In this document: piece by piece, positions 23,352-35,872 of the stretch
Numbering within the stretch: position 1 is the first letter of the stretch
Layout of the letters: each line of letters begins with the position of its first letter
Origin: Choristoneura fumiferana
Lineage: Eukaryota; Arthropoda; Insecta; Lepidoptera; Tortricidae
Reading direction: 5' to 3'
NCBI RefSeq assembly: GCF_025370935.1
Contig: NC_133472.1
Span: forward strand, 36,226,197 to 36,290,196
DNA: 64,000 nt
The notes under the pieces: generated by a model
The model's database searches: none
Told to the model about the DNA's origin: nothing
Seen by the model: only the letters and a program-made list of their open reading frames with translations
Translations under genes and position numbers: made by a program

Positions 23352-26151
23352 TGAATGTTTCATTATTCTTTTTAACCGGGTGTTAAATGTCGATCTTTTT
23401 TTATTTGAATTTCACCCGTAACGACTTCATTAATTTGTTGGATTTCATAAATTTCCTTACAACGGGTATGTTGTCTGTTATTATGTAAAAGTAAGGGGTT
23501 CTTATTTATCCAACACATATTAAGATAGTAGTGTAACAAGGCTGATCAAGCCTTGTCGATTGTTAACCTCTTCCTCATTTCATGTTTTGGTTCGTTTTAA
23601 AAATTCAATTCAAATTTCAATTTTCGAATATCCACTATACTTTCAAATTCAGCACTTTGTTTTTATGTCAAAATTTATTCTGTGATCAGCAGCCTTACTA
23701 TTAGGACGTGCTTAATATTTTTATAATTTTGACATCAATACCTATTCGATCATAATATTATCATAACAGTTTCACAGTGCAGTTAATTACAGTGTTTTAT
23801 AACCAGTTTCATCACACATCTGTAAGGGATCTTGAAGGCACAATTGTAAGTGCTTAAAACATTTGTAACCGTTTTAACTTTTTTACAACGTCCCATCTTA
23901 ATTCGTTTTTATATTAAGTTCGTTTTTGTATGCATTATTACAGGTGCCTTCTATCTTACATTTAATAAGCCTCTTGAACATCTCCTGTCTTTACCTCTTC
24001 ATCATCATTTGTCGCACACATCGTGACAGTAGGAACCAATTAATTTAACTTGTCATCCTACGTAGGCTCGTTCACTTTACTTAAACCTCTAGTCAACCTA
24101 CCCTGAAAGCAGTAATGAGAGGATATGGTAACGTGCTATTTTTCTTTTACCAAGAAATGTTCAAAGTAATGATACTCGTAACATTGATTGGTCATGCTCA
24201 TGGGGAAATGTTTTAGTATGTCGTTTTTGTTTTGGCATGGCTTTGTAGGGACATAATAGAAATTGGTACGAGTACGTGTACTGTACGTGTACATATAACT
24301 CAACCCCTACGAAAAATGGCAGAAAAAATAAATGTCAAAAAGATAACCTTAAGTTAAATCACGTTATAAGTTGTTTGTGTAAAGGAACCATTACTAACGG
24401 CCATATCAATGACTCTCTCAATATTTATAGATCTCGACGAGCAACATTTTACGCACAAGAAATAAATTATCACAAAATTACCTTGCCTTTAGTTTTATTC
24501 AGTCGACCGGAGAAAAAAGATAAGAGGGAAAAGTACAAAAAATTGCAAACTTCGAGATCCGTAAAACTTTCGCGGCATTGTCTGTAGCTAATTATAAAAT
24601 CTTGACTCGTATTATTTAATTTTGTTTATTATTTATGCTTTCCGTTTCTCCAAGTTAGATGGGAAACTCGTAAGGAGGGGATCCAACTTTACCGGATGTG
24701 GATTTACGTAAGACATAATCAAGTATCTGAGCATGAACTGTGTTATAATAAAAATAAATTTAGGTTAGGCTTAACTAGGCATTTAAATGTTCTCTTACTG
24801 TGCATGTAATCATGAAGCAGTAGCAACACCAGCATTCTGTATGCACGATAAAAGTCAATGGCCAATTGAAAGTCTACCAAGCAGGTAGGGTTTTCCATGC
24901 GTGAAGATTTTGTTATGATTATCAAAATAATTTAATTTATTTTCGGATAACTGAGTAGATTCAAGTATTGTTAGTGTATGTATACAATATTCTTATGAGA
25001 CTATGGTAGTAAGCAGATAAGATATATTATTATTACATTAAATCAAATTACATTAATTTCCATGACATTTATGTACAGTACACTACCTAATTAATTACCT
25101 AACTTCTGTTTCATTTCAAATTAACACATCACATCCAATTATGATACTTGTAAACTTTTATGTTTAAATAAATATGTAAGGACTTCTGAAGGGCTTCTTG
25201 TTTAACTCTTATGGCTGTACCTATCGGGAATTAAAACTATAATTTTTGTGTGTTTTTGTCACATCAAACGTAAATGTGGTCTGCACAAAAAGCTCATAGC
25301 CACAACTGGAATCACGATGACGGTCAGAAAGTTTTTTCCATAAGGGTATTTTTCAATTTTTCATTCATCGCGTTCCATTTGCGTCGACATTGTTTCGGCA
25401 ACGTAATACGTCTCAGTAATGTCTTCGGGTTGCTCTACCCTTTTACTGCGTCCATTCAGTCGGTGAGTACGGGGGTTTGTTGAAAAAGCGGTGATTCCCA
25501 CGTATTGTTCACGATACGGAGACGACAGCTGTGGGTTATCGCCGGCCCCCGTTTTATAGCGCTCTGCTCTCTTCATAAACAGCACACACGAGCTCTCAAA
25601 CGTGGGCCATGGCCCCTACTCTAAAATGCATTAGGCCACTGTTACAGTTTTATTAATATTTGGAGTTGACAGATTGCTTCATAATTAAATTGTGCTTATA
25701 AGGAAGATAATTAATTTAGGTAGTGAAGTTATTAGTCAGATTGACGATGGAGGTGATTTTATAGCATCAAAATCTCGGTAGCTAATCACGTCAGCCATAT
25801 TTAAAGTGATGACACATAGACATGGTAATATTGTCGTTTTGTCATTAAATTATTGTGGTAGTAGTAGCGATGGTCCATTTGCTTAATTAAATATTGTGAT
25901 AACCATATGTGGATATGTAGTATCCATGGCCTTTTTTTTATGAAACATGGTAGGTCAGCGTGGGAATTAAAAACACTTGTACGAACTCGGATTGGTTCCA
26001 TATTAATCTGAGGAGTCTGAGAACACAAGTAGATGAAAACTGTGTAACAATTATGTAAAAATGTCGGAGGTTAATAGAAAAAATGGAACGAACGCTTCGG
26101 AAAAAAACTGAAATTAAGTACATTAAGCATCGGTTCAAAGAGTGGACTAAC

Positions 26152-26343
26152 CTTCCTGTTGCTTTTAAAAACGTTACACTTGAAAAGGTTTGTGGCGCCG
26201 TCCCTCGCGATGTAGGAGAAGATTTTCAAGTCGGAACTGTCGTGGGAGACGTAGAAGATGCGGTAAATAGGATGATGCATGATGTCTATGTTTTCGATGC
26301 TGGAGTCGCTGCTGCTGCCCCGACTGAAGAATTTAGCACCTTT
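26152..26343 (-). CDS. NOS1AP: NOS1AP exon C: core of the PTB domain
   Basis: 192 bases, 64 codons, phase 0 at both ends. The acceptor is TGTTTATTTTACAG and the donor AAG|GTTAGT. The encoded peptide opens [20 protein letters not shown], then enters the conserved PTB core: [20 protein letters not shown], then [18 protein letters not shown]. The core is nearly identical to vertebrate NOS1AP as I remember it (about 32 of 36 positions). These residues form the central beta-strands and the peptide-binding edge. The N-terminal 20 residues are different: vertebrates have a short Trp-containing linker there, while this protein has a Ser-rich acidic insert. The exon follows B and precedes D without frame change. 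A longer open frame on the same strand extends past both splice sites but is not coding there. Confidence 0.97.
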
Positions 26344-26460
26344 CTGTAAAATAAACACAATAATAAGAAGTGTATCCAGGGATGGTGAATGAAAGGCACG
26401 ACAAAATAATTCAGACACGGGACTAATCGTCAGATTTATGTACTAAATAGGTATTAATAG

Positions 26461-26602
26461 GTAGACCAGCGTCAGCCGCAAGGTTGACATCATGCTGAGT
26501 TGGGACCATTTCGTTACAAAATTTGTCTTTATTTCCTTTTTTCTTTTTATTTAATTTGTAAAATGTCATGAATAAATGTATTTCTTTCTTTTTTTTCTTT
26601 TA
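26461..26602 (+). mobile_element. Retroposon 3' end, copy 2
   Basis: CATCATGCTGAGTTGGGACC, then AATAAATGTATTTC and a T/C-rich tail, matching 8290-8521 in order and orientation. A 5'-truncated non-LTR copy with no coding capacity. Confidence 0.55.
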
Positions 26603-26956
26603 ATATTGATAGTTTTATTTTCGTCCACGATTATTACATAAGTCAAGAATCTTCGATGATAGGTTCGTCATAGCCAGATTATTATTATAGTTTTCTTAAA
26701 AAGTGGCACATTCGCAAATTGTTTCGCCATCCATGGGCTATGCGGTACTAACGTTGAGAATTGTACTGCAGTACTGGCAATGACTATCATGAACTGTCGG
26801 GACACATCAAACGAAACCTTCTCTTCGGAGTGTATGAAAACCACACAAATACTAAAATAGTCTTATAACGTTATATTATTTATATTGATGTTAGGTACTG
26901 TCAAAATCTAAATGAATAAATATTACTTATTATTTACTTTATATTTAGTGAATTTG

Positions 26957-27024
26957 ATCCCGGGATTTTTAATATGGATGAATCCCGGGATCCCGGGATT
27001 CGTCATACTAACAATCCCGGGGTT
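26957..27024. repeat. Cluster of ATCCCGGGAT palindromes
   Basis: ATCCCGGGAT occurs at 26957-26966, 26982-26991 and 26990-26999. The last two overlap in a perfect 20-base palindrome at 26981-27000. A fourth, imperfect copy (ATCCCGGGGT) starts at 27014. No host element is identified. Confidence 0.85.
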
Positions 27025-30000
27025 GGATTCTCTAGTTATATTTCAAGAACTGGTAAACATTTTAAGAGTAGATATTTCATGCAACATATAGACTTGTACT
27101 TATTTCGCCCAATTTTTTTTTGCTTAGTGTTAAAAACTCAAGAATCAGTTGATCGATAACACGATCTAAAAGATATGCGGCTTTGTAATTCTGAATTGTC
27201 GATACTCGAACAGGCGATAAGTTGTATAAGTAGAGTTTGACGAAATTCGGACAAGACGAAAGCTACTTGTGAAAGAAAAACTTTGTCTTGTGTCTGTATT
27301 AGTTGTGGGAAAGTGCCAATGACAATATACTCAATCTTAGCCTTCATTGCCTACTTTAGTCCGTGTAGGGATATTAGATAGTATTAGGTACAATATTTCA
27401 TTTTAAAATATGGCAATTATTTATTCTACAACTCAAATTATTACACGTCTCAATTATACGACTTTATTTACTCGCGAACAATTGACAACTCCACGGAAAG
27501 GACCTTGCAAATCGTAATTGACGATTGGATGGTTCGTACGAAGGCTTTGTAAAGTACCGAAACCATTAAACTAAATTAATTAACAGTCCATTCTTAGACC
27601 AATTCGGCGGGAGGGTAAGTTAAATTTAAAGGTTAAATTAAAATTGATCGATCGCGCCTTCATTGTTCGTGGTTAGACGTTGATTTGTTGGTACAGAATC
27701 GCTGTTCCGGAGGGAGTCGTAGCCAGATAACACTGGAGCCTGGAGCTGCTGAGGGGCAAGAAATAGCTCTCAATTAGCTTCCCACCCGGCTGGAACGTAA
27801 TTACTAGCCATCGCATGAGGATCCCGATAACAACTAAGGGATGATTAGAGACCATTTTCACACCGTTACAGTATCCACAATGATATAGATATAAGTACAT
27901 AATATGTGCTAACCCGTTTCTTATGTTCATTTTATTCCGACTATTCTGTTCCGCGCCGCTTTTGGTAAACAAGTCCTTTAGCATACAAAGCGTTCTTCAC
28001 AAGACTGACAAGAGACTGAGGGAAATCTAGTACGGCAACCTGCGTGAGTTATTGCTTCATGCATAAAATTATAATCGGCAAACTCGACAAGAAGCTGCCA
28101 CGAGTACGTTAGCAGGTCGGGCAATGTAATTAAATCACTACTTCTTTTTTTAATTACTTACTTAGCAAATTTATTCTTAAAAGGCTTAAAAATCGGGGTG
28201 CATGGAAAAAGTATTTTCATTTCGGCATTTAGTGAATTCGTGTTCCATGAGACAGAATGCGAAACATAATTAAAGTAAATATGAATTCGAACATTCAGTA
28301 AATTCTAAATTTTAGAAAAACTATATTGTATAGGTTGAGTGGAAATCCTGTCACATCTCACTCTTTTCAGATAGACCTCAGGAAGTACGTTAGATACTAA
28401 CTCGTATCTCTACGATACAACAATAAGCGGGTCCTTTGAAAAGCTTGCACACGTGTGTTCCAATACCTAGGAATTCTATGAAATGCGGTCGACTCTTACA
28501 ATCCCGACTGCCATATTGTGCAGTGAAGCCGACTGACTGGAAAATTACTCATCATTTCTCTGTTAGTCCATGTCACATTAAAGTTTAATATTTTCCAAAC
28601 GGATCCCTAAACCGAAAAACAACTACGGGTATAGACGAGAAGAAAAAAATCGTTCTTACTTTACGTGTAGGGAAGATACTAAAAATGTTTTTCCTAATGT
28701 TTTTCATTTTACTATTTTGTCCGCATGACCATTATACATAACCAAAGAAATGTCGTGGATGGACTTGGTAAAACTATAAGGAATCTTAGGTCTACGGAAC
28801 CTTAAAACTGAGCGTGAATAACAATAAAAACATTCAAAAACAAAACACTTATTTAGTTGTAGTGTCCAAAGACAAAGTTTTAGACTTAGTACCGAAAATG
28901 GAAGCTCGATACAGCCACGGCACGTAAACAAGGCGCCTCGTAGCATACCCAATGCAGTGACCTGAATTCATTTTCTGTGCTTAACCGCTTGTATTCAGTA
29001 GCTTATTCATACGAGTGCTTGTTCGCCCGTAGTTTGAGGCTGTGCATGCAGTCCATCAAACATTCTAACAAACCTCTGTATGTACAAAGTATAAAACAGA
29101 TAATGATATGAGGTCTGAGGATAAATAGAAAATTTAGGTTATTTATTTTGATAAGATAGATGATGGATGGTTTCCTAAGTGGGGGAGAGATGTGAGTTCT
29201 AAGTATACGACGAACAGGTTTTTGCTTTGTTCGGTTTTTTGGGCTCCGTTTCTCAAAAGGATAACGAAACCCTCATAGGATCAGTTTATGTTCCCTTTTT
29301 TCAGGAATGCGTGGAGGTAAGAAGCTGAAATTAGTATTAATTATCTACTCAAGTCTGCTACCCATTGACGCAGTGTAAAAAAGCGTAGCTATCGTAAGGC
29401 CGCGGCGAGCAAAGTAATGTGTATAGTTCAATGATGATGCTTTTCCATGCGAAATTAGCACGATCACAGAGTACCTATATCTAAGCCACGAGTTCTAGCA
29501 AGAATGATTGAGTGAAACTCAAATGTAGATAGCCAGAAATATTTGTTTAGGGGCTACACTGCATCAGTTAAACAAAATTTGCGGGCAGAGGCTCCCGTTG
29601 GCAGCAGTTGACAGCCCGCCATTAGACAACGAGTGATTAATGGCGAGTCGAAAAAATCAAGACGCTTGCTCACTTTGTTCCGCGAATAAATCAGATTACT
29701 GAAGCCCGAATCAAACTTGCATTCGGGTAATACTGGATAGAGTTGAAATTTATCTAAATCTGTTTAAAAACGTTGTAGTAGCCTGTGGTAACCACAGATC
29801 CATTAAAAGGAATGTAAATGTTATCGAGTGTATATCCTTTCACAATCGATTTCGCCACTTTTCTTTTCCCGCTGTTAATGAGCACATGTTTTTTCGTGTT
29901 TTAGGTTAGGTTAGGTTATGGTCACCAATGAAGTGTAATCTTTTTAAGCTTCTGTATCTACCTGAAAAGTAAATAAAGGTAGGCATCTATGTGTATCTAA

Positions 30001-30531
30001 ATATAATAGCTAATGCTTTAATATTATTTTTGAATAAGACTCGTCTACCTACTGCAAAACGTCTAAAGACCAGAATATCGACTTTTACTTATTAAAAATT
30101 AAAAATGCAATATTAGTATTTCCGTTGCTTATTTATAGCTACTAACGCAAAGAGAGAGCCAGACGTCCAAGTTTACAATTAAAGTTGGATCAGAGTCGTG
30201 AACGTCGTTCGATTTGTATGAACATCTCAACATGTTTCAAAGCTTGATCAAGTTTTAAAAGTAAAACCTGAGTACGGAAATATTTACAATCCTTTTGAAG
30301 GACTGAGACACTATATTTATCGCTTTTGAACTTTATATTGCAGGCATTTTTTTAATTAAACGTACATCACACGGCATCATTCGCTAAAAAAAAACATTTT
30401 AGTTTCTTGAGTTAAGTTTCACGATACAAATTTATTTTAATTTAAGCCATTATTATAATTCTGAGAGACAACAACATAACTTTGGTGCTCAATACGAAGT
30501 CTATTTGTATTCTATATCTGACTAGTTTGCA

Positions 30532-30600
30532 CCCGCGGCTTGGTCCCCGCGCAGTATTGTAAATACGCCTTAAATCACAAAAAGAAGGCCTGTGCAAACT
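30532..30600 (-). mobile_element. Helitron 3'-end fragment
   Basis: The minus strand ends GCCGCGGGTGCAAACTAG followed by T, the CTAG|T end of the family at 1032-1222. The rest of the element is not recognisable. Confidence 0.5.
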
Positions 30601-30944
30601 TTGAAACTCCTATACTCCGTTTAATTTAAGGTTTGAATTAACGGTCAAATTGTAACACGTTTCTCGGTATTTCGAACACAATCGGACTAAAAATACGTAC
30701 ATGTACATTGATTAGCTGTATTTATTATGTTTTTATCGTAGAAATTAACACAATTTGAAATAGTTTCCTTGTTTCATTTAAAAACGTGTCCAAATTGTAC
30801 CGTTAAGTTTCAAATGTTAAAATAAATGGAGTATAGTCTAAGTCAAAATCTTAGGAGCTACCTAGTTATTTGAGCTGTGCCTTGATTTGTTGATCAGTTA
30901 CCCCGCCAGCTTCTTTTTTTATTTATTTATTTATATATATTCAA

Positions 30945-31137
30945 ACTATAGCTGGTGCCCGCGGCTTCGCGCCCGGTGTAGATTTTTTTACTTTTCTAAA
31001 TCTTCTTTTATAAGAACCTTCTCCTTCCTGACAATAGCAAACACAACAAAAAAAGAATTAGCGAAATCGGTCCAGCCGTTCACGCGTGATACCGTGACCA
31101 AGGGAAATAGGGATTCATTTTTATATATTAAAAAATA
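30945..31137 (-). mobile_element. Degraded Helitron copy
   Basis: The 3' hairpin region reads, on the plus strand, GCTGGTGCCCGCGGCTTCGC. The conserved CGAAATCGGTCCAGCCGTTC lies near 31060. The terminal CTAG is mutated to CTATAG. It lies 186 bp downstream of exon B. Confidence 0.6.
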
Positions 31138-31322
31138 AAATAATGATTACAACTTAGGTACTACACATTATAATATTCTCGCCAAACTGCTACGTTTGAT
31201 GGGTTTGATCTCCTTTTATGAATACAGAAAAAGACAGATGATATTATTATTATTATTACTAAACGCCTAACTTTATTTCGTAGTAAGAAATAGACAAGGA
31301 AAGTATCTTAAACACTCCTTAC

Positions 31323-31424
31323 CTTGGTTTTGGCTTTTTTCTTACGAGTTGACACCCGCACTCCGTCTGTTGACACCTCAATTGTCACTTTCCGCTTTTT
31401 CACGCCTTTCGCCTTGAACTCGTA
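31323..31424 (-). CDS. NOS1AP: NOS1AP exon B: PTB strands after the first helix
   Basis: 102 bases, 34 codons, phase 0 at both ends. The acceptor has a long T tract (ATTTTTTTTCAG) and the donor is AAG|GTAAGG. It encodes YEFKAKGVKKRKVTIEVSTD, then GVRVSTRKKKAKTK. The vertebrate counterpart has the same YEFKAK start, a basic run, a V-S-x-D-G-V-x-V strand pair, and a Lys-rich end. Exon B follows MRRVR of exon A directly, as in the vertebrate protein. In the PTB fold this region supplies strands 2-3 and a basic loop. No stop or frameshift. Confidence 0.96.
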
Positions 31425-32270
31425 CTGAAAAAAAATGTATTAAGATTACAATCGAAATCAATTTTAGTGTACACACACTTTAATTTCCCCTACCCGCGGT
31501 TTCGCACATGTAAACCGAATAGGCCTGATTTGAATTGAAATTCTGGTATTTCGCCTAAACTTCCGTGGAAAGCCTCAAAATAGATCGTGAATTTCACTAA
31601 CGTTGCATAAAAAATCCCGCGCCCAATTTCATGTCTCTAAACCTAGCGATTGAAATTCTAGGATTCTGTCCCGATCCCATGGGGATTTTGGGATGAAAAA
31701 TAGCCCATGTGTTATTCCAGACTTCAAGCTATCTAGGTAGAGGAAATTCTGACCAAATTCTGGGGTGCCCAAAAAATTACCGTAAAAGAAGATGGATTAA
31801 ATTAGAATAGATTAAAATCATTTTCAAGTTATAGTAAATAGGGTTGGATTCATTTTTATACATCTGAGACTACTCAGACTATGGTCTGTTTTTTAATCCG
31901 AAATACTTTAATGACGTTTCATGTGTTACCTGTGTTTTGCGTCTCATAAATAGTGATGTGCCGCAACCGGTTATCACCGAAAGATTTTGTAGGTACCTAT
32001 GTTATATGTATAAAATATTAAGATATGAACGGATCCGTGACGTACTAACATGTAGGGCACTTAGGACATTCTAGAAAAGGTAAAATGGGTCTAATAAAAA
32101 TGCGAACGTTTTGGAGATATTTCTACTAAGATGTTTCACACACACACCTACCATAACACGAGAAAATGCACTGAACACATCAGATCACAATACGAGTAAA
32201 GTAATGAATGTCGAATACAAAAAACATGAATGACCGGTGTGATATCCAGATATCCATAAGTTATGACCAG

Positions 32271-32398
32271 CCCTATACTACGAAATGCAAAGCTCGAACT
32301 TCGTATGTTGCCGTCCCACTGACGTTTATCTCATTTAACATGTGAGTGAAAGGGACGGTGCGATACGAACTTCGTTTTTCCAGTTTTGTAGTAGCCCC
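32271..32398. mobile_element. Palindromic MITE, GGGGCTAC family, copy 3
   Basis: Left CCCTATACTACGAAATGC and AACTTCGTATGTTGCCGTCC; right GGGACGGTGCGATACGAACT and TTTGTAGTAGCCCCTC. About 128 bp. Confidence 0.75.
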
Positions 32399-33188
32399 TC
32401 TGTGTTATGATTTTTTTCATCACACTTGGTCGTAAACAGTGTCGTAACATGCAGGCTACCTTGGTTGCAACCCCCCAAATAAAACCCTCGACCTTGATGT
32501 GGTCGGTAAATGAGTCATTGCGCGCACACATATTATTGTCATGAAGCCCAAGGTCGGTAAATGAGTCCATGTCCGTACTTATGGCGCTGCGCACGGCGTA
32601 GCAGCAGGACCACATGCACACGCGGCTCAGGCACATGCTGAGGGAGGGGGAGGGCGGTACTGCCAAGAGCGCAGCCTAAGGTATCGCCAATATTTGGAAC
32701 AATAATATTTTTTTCACACCTCTCATTCAGAAAAGTAACTTTCCTCCTGAAGAGAGGGATCAAAGTGCAACTTTTCTGTTCAAGGCTTACTAAGTGTTTT
32801 ATGTAAATGCAATTTTTTGAAGTTAATAATTTTAAAACCACGCCATTTTCTATACTGATTGCTATTTGGTTATATTTTGAATAGTTTTTTTTTTCAAGTT
32901 TCTTAATGCTCGGTGTGAAAAGTTGCATGAGCCACTCGAGAAAAAAAATTTTCATCTGGGGCGTCAACACTTGAATCCACAATTAGGCTCAGGATTCTAT
33001 TTTAGAATCCTTCACTACATTTTGGATTCAATGTACCGCCCGCGCCCTCGCCGTAAATACATAATTTTGCTCCCTTGTGACACAAATAACTATTCTTTTA
33101 GAAATATTAAATTTTACTCGCAAATGTGATGAAAAACATTGTATGGTCGCACGGGCGGTACTAAAATTACGAACATCGACTCATTAGA

Positions 33189-33459
33189 CGACCAGATGGC
33201 CTAGTGGTTAGAGAACCTGACTACGAAGCTTGAGGTCCCGGGTTCGATTCCCGTGTCGGGGCAGATATTTGTATGAAAAATACGAATGTTTGTTCTCGGG
33301 TCTTGGGTGTTTAATATGTATTTAAGTATGTATCTATATCTATATAATTATATTTATCCGTTGCTTCGTACCCATAACACAAGCTTTGCTAAGCTTACTT
33401 TGGGACTAGGTCAATTGGTGTGAATTGTCCCGTGATATTTATTTATTTATTTATTTATT
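33189..33459 (+). mobile_element. Full-length tRNA-derived SINE with (TTTA)n tail
   Basis: The tRNA-like head carries A box TGGCCTAGTGG (33197-33207) and a perfect B box GGTTCGATTCC (33241-33251). A body follows with ATAACACAAGCTTTGCTAAG and ACTTTGGGACTAGGTCAATT, then CCCGTGATATTTATTTATTT. The head is tRNA-like, but the body shows this is a SINE rather than a functional tRNA. A headless copy is at 40268-40354. Transcription would be by RNA polymerase III from the internal boxes. Confidence 0.85.
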
Positions 33460-33969
33460 AAAGCCCTCAGTCTTCGACTTCGGGCTTCTAATAGACTATC
33501 GTTCGTAATTCCTTATTTACCACCCTTAAGACACAATGTACTATTACGTTGGCACTAAGTGATGAACACTGTATCTTTAATTGATTTTATCACTTTATCG
33601 TAAAAGTGCATTTATATTTTCAAAATGGATAGAATTAGAATAGATTCAATATGCTTTAATGTTATTTTTGTTACTTATCATTGTTTTTTTGGAGTCTTGT
33701 TTTATTTTTTATTGCAACTCCAAATTTGTTACTTTTACAAAAATACAATAAGACTCATTACATTTTTTCGATTATTTATAATTATATCGGAAACCGAAAT
33801 CATAGAGCAGCACTATTCGTTTTTTGTTGGCCACATTATTTTTACATTTGACATTTTAGTATTTAAGTTTCACAAATAGACCATAGGTAGATAATATTAT
33901 ACTTAAAACTTTTATGGCTCGGACACGATAACGAGCAATCAGCGCAGTAAAAATTTTTTTAGTACATTA

Positions 33970-34180
33970 CTAGCCGTTACCTGCGACTCCGTCCACGTAG
34001 AATTCGGTTATCGCTATCCCGTGGGAACTATGCAATTTTCGGGGATAAAAACTATCCTATGTCCTTCCCCAAAACTCAAACTATCTGTATACTGAATTGC
34101 ATCTAAATCGATTTAGCGGTTTAGACGTGATGAAGTAACAAACAAACTTAGAAACTTTCGCATTCATAATATTAGTGGGA
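33970..34180 (-). mobile_element. Non-autonomous Helitron (Lep1-like)
   Basis: The minus strand starts TCCCACTAATATTATGAATG and ends GTAACGGCTAG followed by T. The family body GGGATAAAAACTATCCTATG (plus-strand reading) is well kept. The 3' hairpin has decayed. Confidence 0.7.
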
Positions 34181-35649
34181 CTTGTGCCAGGACTGACTGC
34201 CTGGTAACCAGTGCCGCAATCGTCTGAGCCGCGCAACGAACAACGCTTGGCGAGACGCTAGTCACGAGCAGTTAGCAGTAGTCACAAATTTTACTAGGAA
34301 AGGACCTGCGTATTCCACACGCATGCCAGCGTATCGCACGATGCCAGCTCGTAAAAAGAGAATGAAATCTTGCTGGCTGTGTGCATTAGGTAAATCTCGC
34401 ATCTTTCCACGCCTAAATGCAAGTACACTTAAACTAATTTGTAAATATTGTTTGAAACTCGATACGAAAGATCAGTTCTTTTTCTTTCTCAATTGAATCG
34501 AATACCGAGCTACATTACATTAGTTTATTATAGGTGTTTTTTAAACTCTATCAAAATTCTCAGATGGTTGTTTGGGTTTCGCGGTGATCCAGGAAGCCTG
34601 TACAGCACGCATAGCCGCAGGAGGTGCGAGTTCGAATTTCATCCAGAACACCCGTTTTTTTTCATTGCTAATGAAAAAGTACTTAATATAAAAATGATAA
34701 ACAAAGTTTTGGCACTCCATTTGTCAAATTTACCACAGTTTAAGGTCAGACCAAGTCGTCTTTGAGCGAAGACAATTCATATTACGTAAACTCTCAAATT
34801 GAGAACCATCTGTCTGCTTTATTTCCTCTTACTTACGAATCAAATTAAGACTTTTCGTATGGTATTTTTGTTTGATTAAGGATTTCTTTCTTCGCAATAA
34901 ACGGATAACAGATGATAAATAACTGGCTTCTAAATAATTACAAACGTCACAGTTTATGAGATTGACGTTTTTTTTAGGATTAATGAAAATAGTCTTGCCA
35001 TAAGTACTTAAACTTCCTACAGATTCTTGTAATGATTTTTGACTAGTTGCTCATAATACGGATAGTAATACCTACCATACATAATAGTAACGTGCAGGCA
35101 AAGAAACAATAGTGTATTGTTTTGCAATATATAAATTCTTCGTGTAAAATATACATTGAAATGCCTAAAATGTTAGCCGCTAAGTGTAGAGACATTAAAT
35201 TTTCATGAGAGGTTGTCATACGACGTGTAACTATCACATTGAAATATTTAGAAATTCCCATGAGAATATAGTAAACCTTGTAATTTCAATTCGATTGCCA
35301 GATCTAACAGTCTATGCGAACGAAACCGTGGGCAATGGCTAGGAGTTCGATTACTTAGCTATAGAATAAGGACTTTTTGAAATCCAGTGCAATAAAGTGT
35401 ACCGATAAATTTATCACTTTCAAACCGTTTTTATTTGGTATATTTGGGGCAATGCGGTTCATTTATATTCAACGAGAAGGTGTAGGGACGAGTGTCGTAT
35501 ACATACATCAGCGTAACAGAAGGCGGCCAACTCGCAAGCTGACTATACGGAAATAACGTCTCAGCCGGCCTTTGCTCTTTATTCAATAATCGTTGCCGAT
35601 ATATTTTTAAGGCACTTCAAAAAAGAGCGCGTATTCCATACTTATACTT

Positions 35650-35872
35650 TACTTACTAATATTATGAATGCGAAAGTGTGTGTGTTTGTATGTATGTTTG
35701 TCCATCTTTCACGTCGAAACGGAGCGACAGATCGACGTGATTTTAGGCATAGAGATATTTTATGGACCAGAGAGTGACATAGGCTACTTTTTATCCCGGA
35801 AAAATGCAGTTCCCGAGGGAACAGCCCGCGATAACCGAACTCCACGCGGGGGTAGCCGCGGGCAAAAGCTAG
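35650..35872 (+). mobile_element. Non-autonomous Helitron (Lep1-like)
   Basis: Plus-strand copy: TTACTAATATTATGAATGCG at the start, then GTTTGTATGTATGTTTGTCC, and the end GCCGCGGGCAAAAGCTAG followed by T. One of the better-preserved 3' ends. Confidence 0.75.

Larger units (their letters stand above)
949..26151 (-). other. 25-kb intron of NOS1AP between exons C and D
   Basis: Large intron containing the internal coding block at 15742-16425 and many repeats listed separately. Stretches where I see nothing recognisable: about 3530-5930 (AT-rich; a GC-richer piece at 5480-5700 may be an old repeat), 9000-10340 (with a possible LINE tail, AATAAAG and Ts, near 9865-9900 on the minus strand), 11700-12750, 13700-15600 (with CpG-rich patches at 14690-14760 and 15050-15200), 16600-18030, 18200-19490, 21300-22790 and 23350-26150 (with a GC-rich patch at 25360-25600). 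Open frames in these stretches are short and resemble no known protein. Confidence 0.75.
26344..31322 (-). other. Intron of NOS1AP between exons B and C
   Basis: About 5 kb. It holds a retroposon tail (26461-26602), a cluster of CCCGGG palindromes (26957-27024), a short TTAGG run at 29903-29921, a remnant of the 45496 foldback family at 29388-29427, a GGCTCCGTTTC (GTCY)-MITE-like scrap near 29236-29285, and Helitron ends at 30532 and 30945. I searched for a small extra phase-0 exon between B and C and could not identify one. Between 27030 and 29380 nothing recognisable is seen. Confidence 0.75.

Noticed and set aside
24276..24587. 103-codon plus-strand open frame
   Set aside because: Lys/Asn-rich composition expected of AT-rich noncoding DNA; no motif.
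26071..26418. Reading exon C as a 115-codon continuous gene
   Set aside because: Residues outside 26152-26343 lie beyond clear splice sites and do not match the family.
32539..32982. 147-codon minus-strand open frame
   Set aside because: No known family and low-complexity flanks. Part (near 32700-32780) looks like interspersed repeat sequence, so I do not call it a gene.
33189..33261. tRNA gene
   Set aside because: Has A and B boxes, but the non-tRNA body and (TTTA)n tail, plus a headless copy at 40268, show it is a SINE.
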